From positions 372,001 through 436,000 of the forward strand of contig NZ_JTJW01000009.1 in NCBI RefSeq assembly GCF_000805385.1: 64,000 bases of DNA, read 5' to 3'. The notes under the pieces were generated by a model. The model was not told the origin of the DNA and did no database searches. It saw only the letters and a program-made list of their open reading frames with translations. Shown here piece by piece: positions 33,792 to 41,648 of the stretch. The stretch is from Mycolicibacterium setense (GTDB lineage: Bacteria > Actinomycetota > Actinomycetes > Mycobacteriales > Mycobacteriaceae). Both the position numbers and the translations under genes were made by a program. Within the stretch, counting starts at the first letter, position 1, and each line of letters opens with the position of its first letter.

Positions 33792-34760
33792 TCAGCCGGC
33801 CAGCGCGATCGGCGGGACCACCTCGGAATAGCGCGATGCATCGCCGGCGATGGCCCGGCTGCGTCGACCGTGGACATCCACCGGGACATCGCCGGCCAGG
33901 GTGATCCGGCTCAGCCGGCGGTACTGGTCGTCGTAATCGGCCACCGCGTAGTGCTGGGTGGCCCGGTTGTCCCAGATCGCCAGGTCGCCTGGCTCCCAGC
34001 TCCAGCGAATCGTGTTCTCCAGCTTGATGACCCGACTCTGCAGCAACTGGAACAGGGTGGCCGATTCCGCGGAGCTCAGCCCGACGAACTGTTTGATGAA
34101 ATGGCCCAGCAGCAACACCCGGTTGCCCGTTTCGGGATGGACCCGCACCACGGGGTGTTCGGTTTCGTAGTACTCGGAGACGAACTCATCGCGGTACTGC
34201 CGCTCGGAATCGGCCAGATCGTCGTGACGCCCGTCGTAATCGGCCGCATAGTCGTACTGATTGGTGTGTACCGCCCACAGATTTTCGACCAGTGCGCGCA
34301 GGGGCTCGGGCAGCTGGTCGTAAGCGGCCTCGGTCGACGCCCACGTCGTGGTGCCGCCGTATTCCGGCAGCGTCACCGCCCTCAGCAGCGAGGCCTTCGG
34401 AATGCGGTCGACGAACGTCACATCGGTGTGCCAACTGTTGGCCTTGTCATACCGCGAGTCGATGGGCAGGATCCGCTCGCCGCGCGAGGTGACGGTCGGG
34501 TGCGCCCGCGTCGGGGTGCCGAGCAGGCGCGCGAACGCCAACTGACCGTCGTCGTCGAGATGGTGTTGCCCACGGAAGAAGATGACCTTGTGCTCGAGCA
34601 GGGCATCGTTGATCGCCGACACCGTGGCCGGGCCGAGAGTGCCGTCGAGGTCGATTCCATCCATGCGGGCCCCGATGTGGGCCCCGAGCTTCACTACACG
34701 CAGAGAGGACACCCCGTCACCCTCGGCGACAGGGGGCCTGAACACCACGGTTGCGCTCAT
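33792..34760 (-). CDS. TauD/TfdA-family Fe(II)/2-oxoglutarate dioxygenase
   Basis: This 322-residue dioxygenase has SWHTDVTF (His111 and Asp113, iron ligands), a second His in [11 protein letters not shown], and the 2-oxoglutarate-binding Arg in [11 protein letters not shown]. It belongs with taurine and alkylsulfatase dioxygenases (TauD, Rv3406/AtsK), which release sulfite or sulfate from organosulfur compounds; other TfdA-like substrates cannot be excluded. GTG at 34763 and ATG at 34760 are adjacent; the ATG is used. The small acidic protein gene lies 24 bases upstream and could be cotranscribed. Confidence 0.87.
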   Translation of the reverse strand: MSATVVFRPPVAEGDGVSSLRVVKLGAHIGARMDGIDLDGTLGPATVSAINDALLEHKVIFFRGQHHLDDDGQLAFARLLGTPTRAHPTVTSRGERILPIDSRYDKANSWHTDVTFVDRIPKASLLRAVTLPEYGGTTTWASTEAAYDQLPEPLRALVENLWAVHTNQYDYAADYDGRHDDLADSERQYRDEFVSEYYETEHPVVRVHPETGNRVLLLGHFIKQFVGLSSAESATLFQLLQSRVIKLENTIRWSWEPGDLAIWDNRATQHYAVADYDDQYRRLSRITLAGDVPVDVHGRRSRAIAGDASRYSEVVPPIALAG

Positions 34761-34784
34761 CACGAGCGCAAAGAGCTGCGAGGG

Positions 34785-35120
34785 TCAGTCGATCCGGATG
34801 ACGTAGGTGCCGTCGTCGTCGCGCTCGATCTGCCCGTCGAGAGCGTTGATCCACACCGGGGTGTCGCGCCGCGAACCGAGGAACGCACTCTGCACGGAAC
34901 CACCCGGCTGCAGATCGACATTCCATTCATCGTCCTGGGCGACGATGGTGAGGATCTCCTCGCCGTTGGCGCGACGAATCGAGATCAGCTGACCGTTGGA
35001 GTCCAGGTCCTCCAAGTCGGCATCGTCGTCATCGAGGTACTCATCAAGCTCGGCGTCGTCGAAAATCTCGGCGTCCGAACCTCTGACATCGTCATGCACG
35101 CCGACGACTGTACCGAGCAT
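34785..35120 (-). CDS. Small acidic protein of unknown function
   Basis: This 111-residue protein has a highly acidic N-terminal half (ELDEYLDDDDADLEDLD) and a C-terminal strand-rich part (GQLISIRRANGEEILTIV, DDGTYVIRID). Acidic extensions of this type occur in small interaction proteins, but I do not recognise the family. A GTG directly precedes the ATG used. It lies upstream of the dioxygenase gene on the same strand and is divergent from the DUF4193 gene. Confidence 0.6.
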   Translation of the reverse strand: MLGTVVGVHDDVRGSDAEIFDDAELDEYLDDDDADLEDLDSNGQLISIRRANGEEILTIVAQDDEWNVDLQPGGSVQSAFLGSRRDTPVWINALDGQIERDDDGTYVIRID

Positions 35121-35221
35121 CACGTCGTCCGATGAAGACCCCGGCGGCTTCAGACGCTAACGTGCATCCGACGTTTACGGGCCGTTCGCCCGGGGAACAA
35201 CGAGACCCGCTGCGGCGTTGG

Positions 35222-35237
35222 CCAGACATTGGTCTGG
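35222..35237. promoter_or_regulatory. Palindrome upstream of the DUF4193 gene
   Basis: CCAGACATTGGTCTGG is a perfect 6-4-6 inverted repeat a few bases before the AGGAGG ribosome binding site. It could be an operator, or a hairpin acting on translation. Confidence 0.4.
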
Positions 35238-35255
35238 TTATTAGGAGGATCATCT

Positions 35256-35552
35256 ATGGCAACTGACTACGACGCACCTCGCGTCAAGGAGACGGACGAG
35301 GCCACCGACGAGTCGCTCGAGGAGCTGGCTGCCCAGCGACGCACCTCGGCCAACACCGCAGTGATCGACGAGGACGAGGTGGTCGATTCGTTCGACCTGC
35401 CCGACGCCGACCTCTCCGGTGAGGAACTCAGCGTGCGGGTCGTCCCCAAGCAGGCCGACGAGTTCACCTGTTCCAGCTGCTTCCTGGTGCACCACCGCAC
35501 CCGGATGGCCCTGCAAAAGGGCGATCAGCAGTTCTGCGTCGACTGCGTCTGA
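35256..35552 (+). CDS. DUF4193 protein (zinc-ribbon-like)
   Basis: This 98-residue protein starts at MATDYDAPRVKETDE after a strong AGGAGG. The middle is acidic. The C-terminus has a CxxC pair (FTCSSCFLVHH) and a second pair (FCVDCV), which can hold a zinc ion. This is the DUF4193 pattern of the Rv2699c family, usually near 100 residues and widespread in actinobacteria, with no known function. The frame is open further upstream, but that part is not conserved. The short palindrome before the ribosome binding site may regulate it. Confidence 0.83.
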   Translation: MATDYDAPRVKETDEATDESLEELAAQRRTSANTAVIDEDEVVDSFDLPDADLSGEELSVRVVPKQADEFTCSSCFLVHHRTRMALQKGDQQFCVDCV

Positions 35553-35598
35553 CGCGATCCGCGACGGTGGCCGGCTGCGGTCGCCTACCGTGACGTTC

Positions 35599-36021
35599 GT
35601 GACTGAAGCCGCGATTCGACAGCGCATCGCCGAGGGTGTGGACGCGATCCGTGCGGGCGACCTCGACACCCTGACGGCTCTGTACGCGCCCGACGTGGTC
35701 TCGTTCGACCTCGGCGCCCCGCTCCGGTACGCCGGTGACGACAACAAGCGACGGGCCTGGCAGGAGGTCTTCACGGCCTACACCGGTCCGATCGGTTACG
35801 ACGTACACGAGCTGACCGTCACCACCGAGGGCGAGATCGCCTTCGTCCACAGCCTCAACCACGTCCGCGGCACCCTGGCCAGTGGCCGGGACATCGACAT
35901 GTGGCTGCGGTGGACGGCCTGCCTGCGGCGCGTCGACGGCATCTGGCTGGTGTTCCACGACCATGTATCGGTGCCGGCAGACCTCGAGTACGGCAGGGCG
36001 ATCGTGAATCTCACGCCGTGA
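35599..36021 (+). CDS. SnoaL-like / DUF4440 family protein
   Basis: This protein of 140 residues has the NTF2-like layout of ketosteroid-isomerase relatives: an N-terminal helix (IRQRIAEGVDAIRAGDLDTL), LTALYAPDVVSFDLGAP, and C-terminal strands ending WLVFHDHVSVPADLE. Such proteins bind small hydrophobic ligands or act as simple isomerases. The GTG at 35599 is preferred because TACCGT lies seven bases upstream, fitting a leaderless transcript; the GTG at 35590 is inside that hexamer. It lies 78 bases before a P450 gene. Confidence 0.75.
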   Translation: MTEAAIRQRIAEGVDAIRAGDLDTLTALYAPDVVSFDLGAPLRYAGDDNKRRAWQEVFTAYTGPIGYDVHELTVTTEGEIAFVHSLNHVRGTLASGRDIDMWLRWTACLRRVDGIWLVFHDHVSVPADLEYGRAIVNLTP

Positions 36022-36099
36022 TCTGGCCGAATCGCCCACACCGCCGGGCATAGTTCATATCCTCAGACCTGCAGACCGACAAGGACGTTGGGGGTGCAG

Positions 36100-37461
36100 A
36101 TGTCTGACAGTGCCATGGTGGATGCCCGCCGTGCCGAACGCAGCTACCACTTCGACCGGCACACTCCACAGTATCGGGACCAGTTCGAGCCGATCGCCTC
36201 CGAGATGCTGGGTTCCTGCCCGCTCGCCTGGACCGACACCTACGGCGGGCACTGGGTGGCCGCAGGCAGCAACGAAGTCTTCGAACTCGCCCGGTGCCCG
36301 CACATCTCGAACGACAACGACATCGTGGGTGAGCGAAAAGGCTACCGGGGCATCAACATTCCACGCGGCGAGGTCAGCACTCAGTTCCGCGGCGGCATGT
36401 TGGAGATGGACGATCCCGAACACCGTGCCTACCGGACACCGCTCAACGGTTACCTGTCGCCGGCCGCGGTCGCACGATGGAAGCCGGTGGTCGACGAGCT
36501 CGTCAGGGCCTGCCTGGACGAGAAGATCGAAGACGGCAGTATCGATTTCGTCGACGATCTGGCGAACATCGTCCCGGCGGTCCTGACGCTGGGACTGCTG
36601 GGTGTCCCGCTCGCCGAATGGGAGATCTACTGCGAGCCCGCCCACGCATCGGTGTACACGCGCGCCGACTCCCCCGACGCCAAACGCGTCTTCGACCTGT
36701 CGGTGGCGTCGGCGGTGCACATGATGGAGCACGTCGCGGTGATTCGGGACCACCCGCGGCCGGGATTGATCGACGCCATGGTCCAGATGCGCATCGATGG
36801 CCGGCCCGCACCCGATTCGGAGATCCTGGGCATGCTGATGCTCTTGATCGGCGGCGGTTTCGACACCACCACAGCATTGACAGCGCACTCGCTGGAGTGG
36901 CTTTCGCAGCACCCGGATGAGCGTGAGCGGTTGAGCCGGGACCGGGCGACCCTGCTCGACTCGGCGACCGAGGAATTCTTGCGCTTCTTCACCCCTGCGC
37001 CCGGGGACGGTCGCACCATCGCCGAGGACATCGAGGTCGATGGCGTGCCGCTGCGGGAGGGCGAGCGGCTGTGGTTGTCCTGGGCGATGGCCAACCGCGA
37101 CCCGCGGGTCTTCGAAAACCCGAACGAGCTCGTGATGGATCGAACGGGCAACCGTCACTTCAGTTTCGGCCTGGGCGTGCATCGCTGCATCGGTTCGAAT
37201 GTCGCGCGGACGGTGTTCAAGTCGATGCTCACCGGGGTGCTCGACCGCATGCCGGATTATCGCTGCGACCCGGCCGGCGCCGTGCACTACGAGACCATCG
37301 GCGTCATCCAGGGCATGCAACATCTGCCCGCGACATTCACCCCGGGCCGCCGGACCGGGGCCGGACTGGCCGAAACGCTGGAGAAACTACAGCGGATCTG
37401 CGATGAGCAACCGTTGGCCGCGCCGATCACCGTGCACAAGGCCGCCGCGGTCATCGACTGA
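36100..37461 (+). CDS. Cytochrome P450
   Basis: This 453-residue P450 has the I-helix motif GGGFDTTT, the EEFLR Glu-Arg pair of the K helix, and the heme loop FSFGLGVHRCIGSN with Cys363 as thiolate ligand. No membrane anchor is present, as is usual for bacterial class I enzymes that need separate ferredoxin; none is encoded in this window. The substrate is unknown, and I do not assign a CYP number. The ATG at 36100 follows GGGGGTG. A cupin gene follows after 31 bases and a SnoaL-like gene precedes it, so the three may serve one oxidative step. Confidence 0.92.
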   Translation: MSDSAMVDARRAERSYHFDRHTPQYRDQFEPIASEMLGSCPLAWTDTYGGHWVAAGSNEVFELARCPHISNDNDIVGERKGYRGINIPRGEVSTQFRGGMLEMDDPEHRAYRTPLNGYLSPAAVARWKPVVDELVRACLDEKIEDGSIDFVDDLANIVPAVLTLGLLGVPLAEWEIYCEPAHASVYTRADSPDAKRVFDLSVASAVHMMEHVAVIRDHPRPGLIDAMVQMRIDGRPAPDSEILGMLMLLIGGGFDTTTALTAHSLEWLSQHPDERERLSRDRATLLDSATEEFLRFFTPAPGDGRTIAEDIEVDGVPLREGERLWLSWAMANRDPRVFENPNELVMDRTGNRHFSFGLGVHRCIGSNVARTVFKSMLTGVLDRMPDYRCDPAGAVHYETIGVIQGMQHLPATFTPGRRTGAGLAETLEKLQRICDEQPLAAPITVHKAAAVID

Positions 37462-37492
37462 GAGCAGGCCTTGAAATGACAGTGCTGAGCAC

Positions 37493-37780
37493 ATGACGAC
37501 CGGCTCCCACGGCGAGATCCAGCTCGAGAACAACTGGTTCCGGGTGACTCGGTGGACGATCAACCCCGGCGGTGCGATACCGATGCACCGGCACGATCAC
37601 GAGTACGTGGTGGTCCCACTGGTCACCGACACCATGCATGTCGTCACTGCCGATGGCATCGAGATCGTCTCGGAACTCACTGCCGGCCAGAGCTATTCAC
37701 GGCCGGCGGGTTCCGAGCACACCGTCGAGAATCGCGGCGAGAGCCCCATCGTCTTCGTCGAAGTGGAGCGTCTCGCGTAA
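37493..37780 (+). CDS. Small single-domain cupin
   Basis: This 95-residue protein is a minimal cupin: motif 1 is GGAIPMHRHDHEY, which provides three histidines and a Glu for a metal, and motif 2 is YSRPAGSEHTVEN with a further His. It could be an enzyme or a ligand sensor. It lies 31 bases after the P450 gene on the same strand and is probably cotranscribed. Function is unknown. Confidence 0.78.
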   Translation: MTTGSHGEIQLENNWFRVTRWTINPGGAIPMHRHDHEYVVVPLVTDTMHVVTADGIEIVSELTAGQSYSRPAGSEHTVENRGESPIVFVEVERLA

Positions 37781-37882
37781 CCGCACCCCGCCCATCTCAC
37801 AACACCATGGGAAGCCGGCCAAACGGACTCTGACCGGCGGTTTTCCCCCTCTTTGGGGGACGACGTGAGGTCGCCGTGTCCA

Positions 37883-37888
37883 TATCGT
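37883..37888 (+). promoter_or_regulatory. Leaderless-type -10 hexamer for the DyP operon
   Basis: TATCGT ends seven bases before the ATG at 37896 and fits TANNNT. A 5-5-5 palindrome, CCCCCTCTTTGGGGG (37845-37859), lies around -37 to -51 and could be an operator or the cupin gene's terminator. Confidence 0.45.
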
Positions 37889-37895
37889 CAATGCC

Positions 37896-38459
37896 ATGGC
37901 GCACAACGGAAACAACGATTGGACCCAGCCGGCAGCCCTTGCCCTTCCCAAAGAGGGCTATTTCGAGCTGACGCGGGGACGGTACGGACCTGTCTTTCCC
38001 CGCACCCCCGCCTGTTACGGCTTCAACATCATCGCCAAGGTTCTCGACGGGCACGAGCAAGCGATCCGTGACTATGGCAAGCAGCTCGAGGCAGCCGTCG
38101 CCGCGCAGCCCGACGTGCTCGCGCCGCTCAAGCTCCACTACCTGCGCTGGCAGCTGTTCGACGTCGGATCCGGTCTGCACTTCCAGTACCAGGGAATCTT
38201 CGACACCGACTTCGACAAGTACACCGAAGACGCGGTCAAACTGTTCAGCTCGACAGGCATCACCACCGCGTTCACCCATCTGGAGGGCTTCCCGGAGGAC
38301 TGGAAGACCAATCCGGAGGCCTTCATCATGTTCGTTCGGAACCACCAGGTACCCAGCTTCCTGGAGTATGGCGAGTACCCGTACGTGACGTCCGAGGAGG
38401 TCAAGAAAGCCCTGCGGCTCAAAGCCGCGTTCTCCGACATGCTGGATCAGATGCAATGA
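37896..38459 (+). CDS. Uncharacterised first gene of the DyP operon
   Basis: This 187-residue protein has no signal peptide and no motif I recognise. Conserved-looking segments are PACYGFNIIAKVLDG, KLHYLRWQLFDVGSG and HFQYQGIFDTDFDKYTEDAV, which suggest a compact ferredoxin-like or dimeric alpha/beta-barrel fold as in stress-responsive and DyP-related proteins; this is inference. It overlaps the DyP gene by four bases (ATGA), so the two are translationally coupled and probably work together. Confidence 0.75.
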   Translation: MAHNGNNDWTQPAALALPKEGYFELTRGRYGPVFPRTPACYGFNIIAKVLDGHEQAIRDYGKQLEAAVAAQPDVLAPLKLHYLRWQLFDVGSGLHFQYQGIFDTDFDKYTEDAVKLFSSTGITTAFTHLEGFPEDWKTNPEAFIMFVRNHQVPSFLEYGEYPYVTSEEVKKALRLKAAFSDMLDQMQ

Positions 38460-39781
38460 CAGCCCTCGAATTCGACGACATCCAGCACATCATGCTGACC
38501 GGGACGCCCCACCTGACCGGTCGGTACGAATTCCTCTCCTTCGACACCCCCGAAGCGGGCCGCGCCTGGCTGGCCGAGATGGTCCCCCTGGTGCAGTCGG
38601 CCACCGATGTCCGCGAGACAGTCAACGCCTTCCAGCGTTGGGTCAACCTGGCCTTTACCTGGAATGGGCTGCGCGCGTTGGGGGTTGACGAGGACTCGCT
38701 GGCGTCATTCCCCGACGAGTTCCGTGAAGGGATGGCGTCGCGGGCCGACATCCTCGGAGACACCGGTGCGGCCGCGCCCGAACACTGGCTGGGCGGGCTG
38801 GGCGGCGACGACTTGCACGCCATCGTCATCCTGTTCGCACGGGATGAGGAGGAACGCCTGCGGTGCGTCGGAGAACACGATGCGCTGTTGGCCCGCTGCC
38901 CCGGCGTGCGTTCGCTGTCGCATCTGGATCTGGCGGCCACCGCACCGTTCGAGTACGACCACGACCACTTCGGGTATCGCGATCCGGTCTCGCAGCCACA
39001 GATGAAGGGCTCCGGGGAGGAGCTGATTCCCGGCTCGGGCGGGGCGCTGGCAGCGGGCGAGTTCGTCCTCGGCTATCCGGATGAGGAGGGGCTGGTGTCG
39101 AATCAGCCCACACCCGAGGCGCTTTCGCGCAACGGCAGTTATATGGCGTACCGGCGGCTGGAGGAGCATGTCGGGGTCTTCCGCGACTACCTGAAGCAGA
39201 ATGCCGAGGGCGACGAGGACGAGGAGCTGCTGGCCGCGAAATTCATGGGCCGTTGGCGCAGCGGTGCACCGTTGGTGTTGGCACCCGAGCACGACGACCC
39301 GGAACTGGGTGCGGATCCGATGCGTAACAACGATTTCGACTACGGCGAGATGGACCCGCACGGCTACGCGTGCCCGCTCGGCTCTCACGCCCGCCGCCTG
39401 AATCCGCGTGACACCGAACCCAATCCGAATCGGCGCAGGCTGATCCGCCGCAGCGGCACCTACGGCCCGGCACTGCCCGAAGGCGTGCCCGACGACGGGA
39501 TCGAACGCGGTGTCGGGATGTTCCTGATCTGCGCCAGCCTGGTACGTCAGTTCGAGTTCGCGCAGAACGTCTGGATCAACGACACGGCGTTCCAAGATCT
39601 CGGCAACGACCACGACCCCATCTGCGGCACCCAGGACGGCACGTTGGACTTCAAGATCCCGAAGCGGCCGATCCGGAAGGTACACAAAGGGTTACCCGCA
39701 TTCACCACGCTGCGCGGCGGGGCGTACTTCTTCCTGCCCGGCCTGAGCGCGCTGCGTTACCTCCTGACTCCAGAAAGCTAG
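38456..39781 (+). CDS. DyP-type heme peroxidase with variant distal motif
   Basis: This 441-residue protein matches dye-decolorising peroxidases. HFGYRDPVSQP (around residues 171-181) is the distal heme segment with the catalytic Asp176, LGSHARRLNPR holds the proximal His311, and VNRVRRR-like Arg-rich sequence follows as NPNRRRLIRRSGTYG. In most DyPs the distal motif is GxxDG; here the final Gly is Pro (GYRDP). No Tat signal is present, so it is cytoplasmic or packed in another compartment. It overlaps the gene before it and is followed after eight bases by another unknown gene. Confidence 0.83.
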   Translation: MTALEFDDIQHIMLTGTPHLTGRYEFLSFDTPEAGRAWLAEMVPLVQSATDVRETVNAFQRWVNLAFTWNGLRALGVDEDSLASFPDEFREGMASRADILGDTGAAAPEHWLGGLGGDDLHAIVILFARDEEERLRCVGEHDALLARCPGVRSLSHLDLAATAPFEYDHDHFGYRDPVSQPQMKGSGEELIPGSGGALAAGEFVLGYPDEEGLVSNQPTPEALSRNGSYMAYRRLEEHVGVFRDYLKQNAEGDEDEELLAAKFMGRWRSGAPLVLAPEHDDPELGADPMRNNDFDYGEMDPHGYACPLGSHARRLNPRDTEPNPNRRRLIRRSGTYGPALPEGVPDDGIERGVGMFLICASLVRQFEFAQNVWINDTAFQDLGNDHDPICGTQDGTLDFKIPKRPIRKVHKGLPAFTTLRGGAYFFLPGLSALRYLLTPES

Positions 39782-39789
39782 GCGACACC

Positions 39790-40806
39790 ATGACCACGCC
39801 CCTGCCATACGCCCGCACCTACAATCAGGCCCACATCGCCCGGCCACACAACGGCAACCGACGGGTCTCCATCTACTGGTCGTGGAGCTACCCGTGGGAG
39901 GTCCAGCGCGACCCGGCGCAGTTGTACAACCGGTTCTCCACCGTCACCGAGGTGCGCCTGGCGACCTGGCCTGCTTACGAAACACCCGAGTACAGTCCCC
40001 GAAACTTCCTGCAGGGCATCGACGGAACGCTGGAACTGTTCCACCGCTCCTCGTTGGCATTTCAGGATGTCGCCGGCGAGGCGACGGGGCACCCGGTCGC
40101 GGTGTTCCAGCGGGTCGATCAGGCCGGGTACCGGCTGCCGATCGATGAACGCATCCTGAACGACACCGACACCCTGATGATCTTCGGCCTGGACCACGTG
40201 CTCGGCGACGAGGCCGCCACGCCGGAGGAGGTCGCCGCGATCCAGCAGTGGTTGAAGCGTGAGGGCACCTGTCTGATGCTGGCACCGCATCACGACGTCG
40301 GGTTCACCGACGACAAAGAGCAGCAGCAGATGGAGTTCCTGCACCACGGTGATCCGCTGACACCGCGGATCCAGCGCTTCAGCGGCTACGCCCGGTCGCT
40401 GTTGACCGGACTGAACATCCCCGTGCACAACACCTGGGGCCTGCGGCCGGCCACGGTCGAGGGCACCAGGCAGATTGTGCCGCTCACCCGATACCACGAT
40501 CTGGATTCAGCCGGCCTGCTGCGGGACGTCACGACGTTGGCCTTGCATCCGCACCTTCCGCACTATGAGCTGAACGCGCCCGAGGGGCCTGACCTCAGAG
40601 TGCTGGGGCGGCAGTTGATCGACCAGACCCGGCCGCATCCGTTCACGTTGGCGGGCAACACCGAGTTCAACGCGCTGGTCCACATGCCGCCGTCCGGTGA
40701 CCGCGCCGGCGACATCGTGCTGGTGGACTCCACCCACTTCACGACGCTGTTCGGTGCCAGCGACAGCCTGAAGTCCTTCTGGCGCAACCTTGTAACGATG
40801 GGTTGA
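39790..40806 (+). CDS. Uncharacterised third gene of the DyP operon
   Basis: This 338-residue protein shows a central alpha/beta part with DTLMIFGLDHVLGDEAATPEE, AIQQWLKREGTCLMLAPHHD and later ELNAPEGPDLRVLGRQLID. The pattern (a strand, then a lid region, then a helix ending in REGTCLML) resembles class I glutamine-amidotransferase-like or ThuA-like folds, but no catalytic Cys is evident in the expected loop. I cannot assign a function. It lies eight bases after the DyP gene, and its stop overlaps the transporter start by one base. Confidence 0.72.
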   Translation: MTTPLPYARTYNQAHIARPHNGNRRVSIYWSWSYPWEVQRDPAQLYNRFSTVTEVRLATWPAYETPEYSPRNFLQGIDGTLELFHRSSLAFQDVAGEATGHPVAVFQRVDQAGYRLPIDERILNDTDTLMIFGLDHVLGDEAATPEEVAAIQQWLKREGTCLMLAPHHDVGFTDDKEQQQMEFLHHGDPLTPRIQRFSGYARSLLTGLNIPVHNTWGLRPATVEGTRQIVPLTRYHDLDSAGLLRDVTTLALHPHLPHYELNAPEGPDLRVLGRQLIDQTRPHPFTLAGNTEFNALVHMPPSGDRAGDIVLVDSTHFTTLFGASDSLKSFWRNLVTMG

Positions 40807-41648
40807 TGGTGGCCGGCATGAACGATCTCCTCTTACAGGGTTCGAATGTCGCCGTTGTCTTCTTCGTCGTTTCGAGCACTCTGGCCGTCGGTCTGGGCTT
40901 GACGGTCGGCCAGATTCTGGCCCCGCTCAAGAATATTCGTGTGGTCGCGCTGTCCCTCGCAGCCAACTTCGTGCTGGCGCCGCTGGCCGCGTTCGGGCTG
41001 TGGCGGGTGTTCGACCTGGACGACCCGCTCGGGATCGGGTTGCTGCTGTGCGGGCTCGCGGCCGGCGCACCGTTCCTGATCAAGCTCGCCGAGTTCGCGA
41101 AGGCCGACATGGCCTTCGCGGTGGGCCTGATGGTGCTGTTGATGGTGGTGACCGTCGGATATGTGCCACTGATCCTGCCGGTCTTCGTCTCGGGTGCGGC
41201 CGTCGACCCCGTCCAGATCGCGCTGTCTCTCGTGGTGCTGATGCTCATCCCGCTGGCCGCGGGCCTGCTTCTGCGGGCCCGCGGACCCGGCCTGGCCGCC
41301 CGGGTCCAGCCCGTGATCGCGAAGGTGTCGACCGTCAGCATGATTCTCGTCATCATGTTGACCATCGCTGCCCATTTCAACAGCGTGCTGTCGGTCTTCG
41401 GCACGTTCGGGATCCTGGCGGCCGTCATCTACACGGTGATCTGTGCCGGGATCGGTTGGCTCATGGGCGGTCCCGGCACGCGGGAGGTGCTGGCGCTGGG
41501 GACCGCTCAGCGCAACGCCGCAGCGGCGTTCGTCGTCGCCGGCCAGAACTTCGACGATCCGAAGGTGGTCGTGATGATCACCGTGGTGTTGATCGCCGAG
41601 TTTCTGATGCTGTTGCCGTTCGCGCGGCTGCTCGCGCGCTCTCGCTGA
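40806..41648 (+). CDS. BASS family (bile acid:Na+ symporter-like) transporter
   Basis: This 280-residue protein has nine or ten predicted helices. LCGLAAGAPFLIKLAEFAKAD and LALGTAQRNAAAAFVVAGQNF are the two crossover regions typical of BASS transporters. Family members move bile acids, pantothenate or other organic anions with sodium. The ATG overlaps the preceding stop (TGATG), so it is the last gene of the DyP operon and may move that pathway's substrate or product. Its last 71 bases overlap the convergent LuxR gene. Confidence 0.83.
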   Translation: MVAGMNDLLLQGSNVAVVFFVVSSTLAVGLGLTVGQILAPLKNIRVVALSLAANFVLAPLAAFGLWRVFDLDDPLGIGLLLCGLAAGAPFLIKLAEFAKADMAFAVGLMVLLMVVTVGYVPLILPVFVSGAAVDPVQIALSLVVLMLIPLAAGLLLRARGPGLAARVQPVIAKVSTVSMILVIMLTIAAHFNSVLSVFGTFGILAAVIYTVICAGIGWLMGGPGTREVLALGTAQRNAAAAFVVAGQNFDDPKVVVMITVVLIAEFLMLLPFARLLARSR

